Positions 61,673-64,000 of a stretch of DNA of 64,000 bases are shown piece by piece. The translations under genes and the position numbers were made by a program. A model generated the notes under the pieces. The model was not told where the DNA came from, made no database searches, and saw only the letters and a list, made by a program, of their open reading frames with translations. The DNA comes from Dyadobacter sp. CECT 9275. Lineage in GTDB: Bacteria > Bacteroidota > Bacteroidia > Cytophagales > Spirosomataceae. The stretch is from NCBI RefSeq assembly GCF_907164905.1, contig NZ_CAJRAF010000001.1:62001-126000 (forward strand), given 5' to 3'. Every line of letters begins with the position of its first letter. The stretch's first letter is position 1.

Positions 61673-64000
61673 TCAATCGTTGATAATGACAGTTGAGCGT
61701 CCATAAGCCCTAAATGTATGATTCTTCACTGTTACATCTTCATACAAATGCGGGGACAAGAACCCGTTATAGTATATAATAAGACCGCCAGCGGAACCAG
61801 ATGTTTCAAGTGCAATGCCTTTTTTCTGATTATATATATTATAGATATTAAACTGATTGTTGTTGATAGGTCCAAATCCATTAAGGAGTAGTCCAGATGA
61901 ACCCGGTATTGGTATAAAGTTTCCTCGAGTAGATGTATAGGCAATATGTTTAATAGTTTGAATTTTGTCCCTAATTGACCAAGCAACCTCCATAGCTGCT
62001 AGCTGAGCGTCAATAGGAGTACTAGAAAGCCTGTGAGATAAGCCTTCAGAATCATTAACTGGAGCACCATTTTGATTGCTTGAATATTGAGAAAAGTTGG
62101 TGCTTCCTGTTGGCTTCCATAGAGCGGCCAGTCCATCACCCCAAAAATGAAATTTTGCTGCGTTTCCTCCGTAGACGCTTCCTGCATCCCAATTTAGTAC
62201 TCCACCATTAATTATTGTTGCCCACAGGCAGTCGGTAAACATTTGATCCCAAGGTGCAGGTGGCTGAGAGTTGCTCTTACTAATCATTTCTCCGTTTGGA
62301 AATGGGATTAATTCGCCGGTATCAGCAATTTCTATATTATTACGTCTAGCAATACCACTCGTGAAATCGGCTACAAAGCTTTCAGTTAGAGGACTTGTAA
62401 ATAGGACAATATTCCGTTCTCTATCTTGTCCTTGATATGACTTTGTACCAAGCTTAATCCTCTCATTAAGATAAATCAGATTGTAGGGTGTTTGATAAAT
62501 TTTATTGTAATAGTAAAGCTTATGGTTTAGATTACGGTAATTTATGGCACCCGAAGCATAGTAATTTGCCGTGCCAAACCAAGTATCACTTGCTGGATGG
62601 TAATGATCGTAGAGGTGGTTTGTTAAGGATTCGACAAATCTATTATAAGGCTTGTCTAATCCACTCCCAAAAACGTTATAATCCCCATAGTCATCGCCAC
62701 CATAACCACCGAATGCACCCATTTTTTGTGCATCAGTTTCTCCAGTTGCCTGACGGATTTGATCATAAAAGCCTTTATTCTGATTAACTGATCTGAAATT
62801 AATATCTCCACCATGGCCTTGCGTGTTTTCTTCATACTCCTCACTATAGATAGCATTAATATTATTTCCATGAAGGATAGCAGCGCTTTGCCCCAGTGAG
62901 TATAATTCCGAATCAGTAGGTGGAGTCGCATAAGGATTTCCGTTGTCAACCGCATTTGGTGCTAATCGATCTGTTCGCCAACTATTTGGTTCGATTGTGG
63001 TACCACTGAAATAGGTGTTAACACCGCCAGTGTGATAGACTCCTTTATTTGCATTTCTGTTTGCTCCACCAATCGCGTGAAACTTTTTGTAATCACGCCA
63101 ATTTTTTGTCGTTGCATTTTTTGGCCAAGTTAATTGCCGGGTGACTACAAGCCAGCTTGGTACAGTTGTATTACCTTGGGGAGAACTAGACTTTATGGAA
63201 AGAAATATTTTGCTGTAACGACAATTGTCTGCATTAACTCCCTGGCCATTCCAGCCCTCAAAATGAGTCTTAAAGGTATTAAAATCAGGGACTTTATTTG
63301 CTTGACAGACATATTGTGCAATTGTATATATACCATCTTGGAGATAAATATTTTGGAACATTTGTGGAGTGCCCGTGCTATTTTCTAGAGGATAATTACC
63401 AATGGCATAAAAAACATTACTTCCGTTTAATTTATGAATCGCACCGGATTGATCCAAGTTTGGTGTTATATCTGAGAGGTTAGATAGCCCAAATTGAATT
63501 TCAAATTCTGGTGTACGGTTATACGTATATGTTCTGTCTCCCACAGTTTGAGTATAAGTTCCCAGCAAGGTGCCCGGAGTTACACTGCAACCGCCGGTTT
63601 GTGATACTGTTAAGGCATTTGAAGCCTCACTGACACAAGCATTGGAGGATTCACATGTGGCAGTATATGTTCCGGGGTCACTGGTTACTAATGTAGGTCC
63701 TGTTCCTACTTGGGTTCCGGATCTGAACCACCTTACAGTCCCATTCGTACCTGATGCTGATAATGTAACCTGCTGGTTAGTGGCCGAACATACAGTTGTT
63801 CCATTCGATATGCTTATTGTTGGTGTAGCAGGGGGTACGCATATCAAATCCCCACATCCTGTAATGTTAAGTCCAATGATATTGGAAGAGCCAGCAGATG
63901 TTCCTTCCCATTTAGTTCCGCTTGCTCCGTCAAACGCTAGTATATAATTTCCTTGCCCAAAAGGTGTTCCGACAAGTCTTGTACTACCATTGTAAAATTC
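61673..64000 (-). CDS. Large secreted Ig-like/PKD-type protein, 5' end beyond window
   Basis: The frame is open to the last base of the window, so the true start lies outside; a TTG at 63847 is not the start. The visible N-terminal part carries an Ig/PKD-like module of the SprB kind (TPTISISNGTTVCSATNQQV ... PGTYTATCESSNACVSEASN). The C-terminal 600 residues are rich in Asn, Tyr and Gly (FHAIGGANRNANKG, YSEEYEENTQGHGGDINF, NGGVLNWDAGSVYGG) and look like a glycosidase-type barrel plus a beta tail. No family was recognised and no T9SS sorting domain closes it. The DNA is visibly AT-richer than its neighbours and abuts a transposase remnant, suggesting acquisition. Confidence 0.7.
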   Translation of the reverse strand, partial: EFYNGSTRLVGTPFGQGNYILAFDGASGTKWEGTSAGSSNIIGLNITGCGDLICVPPATPTISISNGTTVCSATNQQVTLSASGTNGTVRWFRSGTQVGTGPTLVTSDPGTYTATCESSNACVSEASNALTVSQTGGCSVTPGTLLGTYTQTVGDRTYTYNRTPEFEIQFGLSNLSDITPNLDQSGAIHKLNGSNVFYAIGNYPLENSTGTPQMFQNIYLQDGIYTIAQYVCQANKVPDFNTFKTHFEGWNGQGVNADNCRYSKIFLSIKSSSPQGNTTVPSWLVVTRQLTWPKNATTKNWRDYKKFHAIGGANRNANKGVYHTGGVNTYFSGTTIEPNSWRTDRLAPNAVDNGNPYATPPTDSELYSLGQSAAILHGNNINAIYSEEYEENTQGHGGDINFRSVNQNKGFYDQIRQATGETDAQKMGAFGGYGGDDYGDYNVFGSGLDKPYNRFVESLTNHLYDHYHPASDTWFGTANYYASGAINYRNLNHKLYYYNKIYQTPYNLIYLNERIKLGTKSYQGQDRERNIVLFTSPLTESFVADFTSGIARRNNIEIADTGELIPFPNGEMISKSNSQPPAPWDQMFTDCLWATIINGGVLNWDAGSVYGGNAAKFHFWGDGLAALWKPTGSTNFSQYSSNQNGAPVNDSEGLSHRLSSTPIDAQLAAMEVAWSIRDKIQTIKHIAYTSTRGNFIPIPGSSGLLLNGFGPINNNQFNIYNIYNQKKGIALETSGSAGGLIIYYNGFLSPHLYEDVTVKNHTFRAYGRSTVIIND

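Overview
The window looks like chromosome from a member of the Bacteroidota, most likely Cytophagales/Spirosomaceae (Dyadobacter- or Spirosoma-like); the genus is inferred, not proven. The evidence is type IX secretion sorting domains at two protein C-termini, several promoters of the Bacteroidota form TTG-N19..21-TAnnTTTG, DUF4369/TlpA thioredoxins, and many secreted sugar-active families (DUF1080, ThuA, PVC-type heme proteins, GH28, CE15). No rRNA, tRNA, CRISPR array, prophage, or SusC/SusD pair was recognised.

Positions 1-14100 form a carbohydrate region. It has the end of a BNR sialidase-type protein, a 2-dehydro-3-deoxygalactonokinase, a DUF1080 protein, a GH28 pectinase-like protein and a tannase/feruloyl-esterase-type hydrolase. 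These are followed by an NTR plus MORN-repeat protein, a T9SS-exported SdrD-B-like surface protein, an unplaced secreted protein and a pectate-lyase-like beta-helix protein. From 14231 to 18043 (minus strand) lies a TlpA-histidine kinase-response regulator operon. Divergent from it, 18273-32305 is a tight five-gene operon: an outer-membrane barrel, a 2529-residue secreted protein, two fibronectin-III proteins (one T9SS-tagged) and a lipoprotein. This operon is the best candidate for an undescribed system.

Positions 32461-42280 hold a second DUF1080 gene, an MpaB-type protein, a BlaI-M56-TlpA operon with a clear BlaI-type operator, a cation P-type ATPase, an amidohydrolase lipoprotein and a DUF4886 protein. 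The M56 gene is split from its usual C-terminal plug-like domain by a 31-nt palindrome; removing that palindrome restores one reading frame.

Positions 42370-60343 mix small housekeeping and stress genes (glycine-zipper lipoprotein, VOC protein, DUF1304, DHFR-like) with more secreted sugar-related genes: DUF1080 x2, CE15, a DapA-family aldolase, ThuA, BNR-4, and a PVC heme protein with an SGNH hydrolase. An HxlR regulator and an NmrA-type oxidoreductase lie back to back with overlapping promoters. The right end (60554-64000) has an MBL-fold hydrolase, a decayed transposase-like fragment and a large AT-richer secreted protein that runs off the window.
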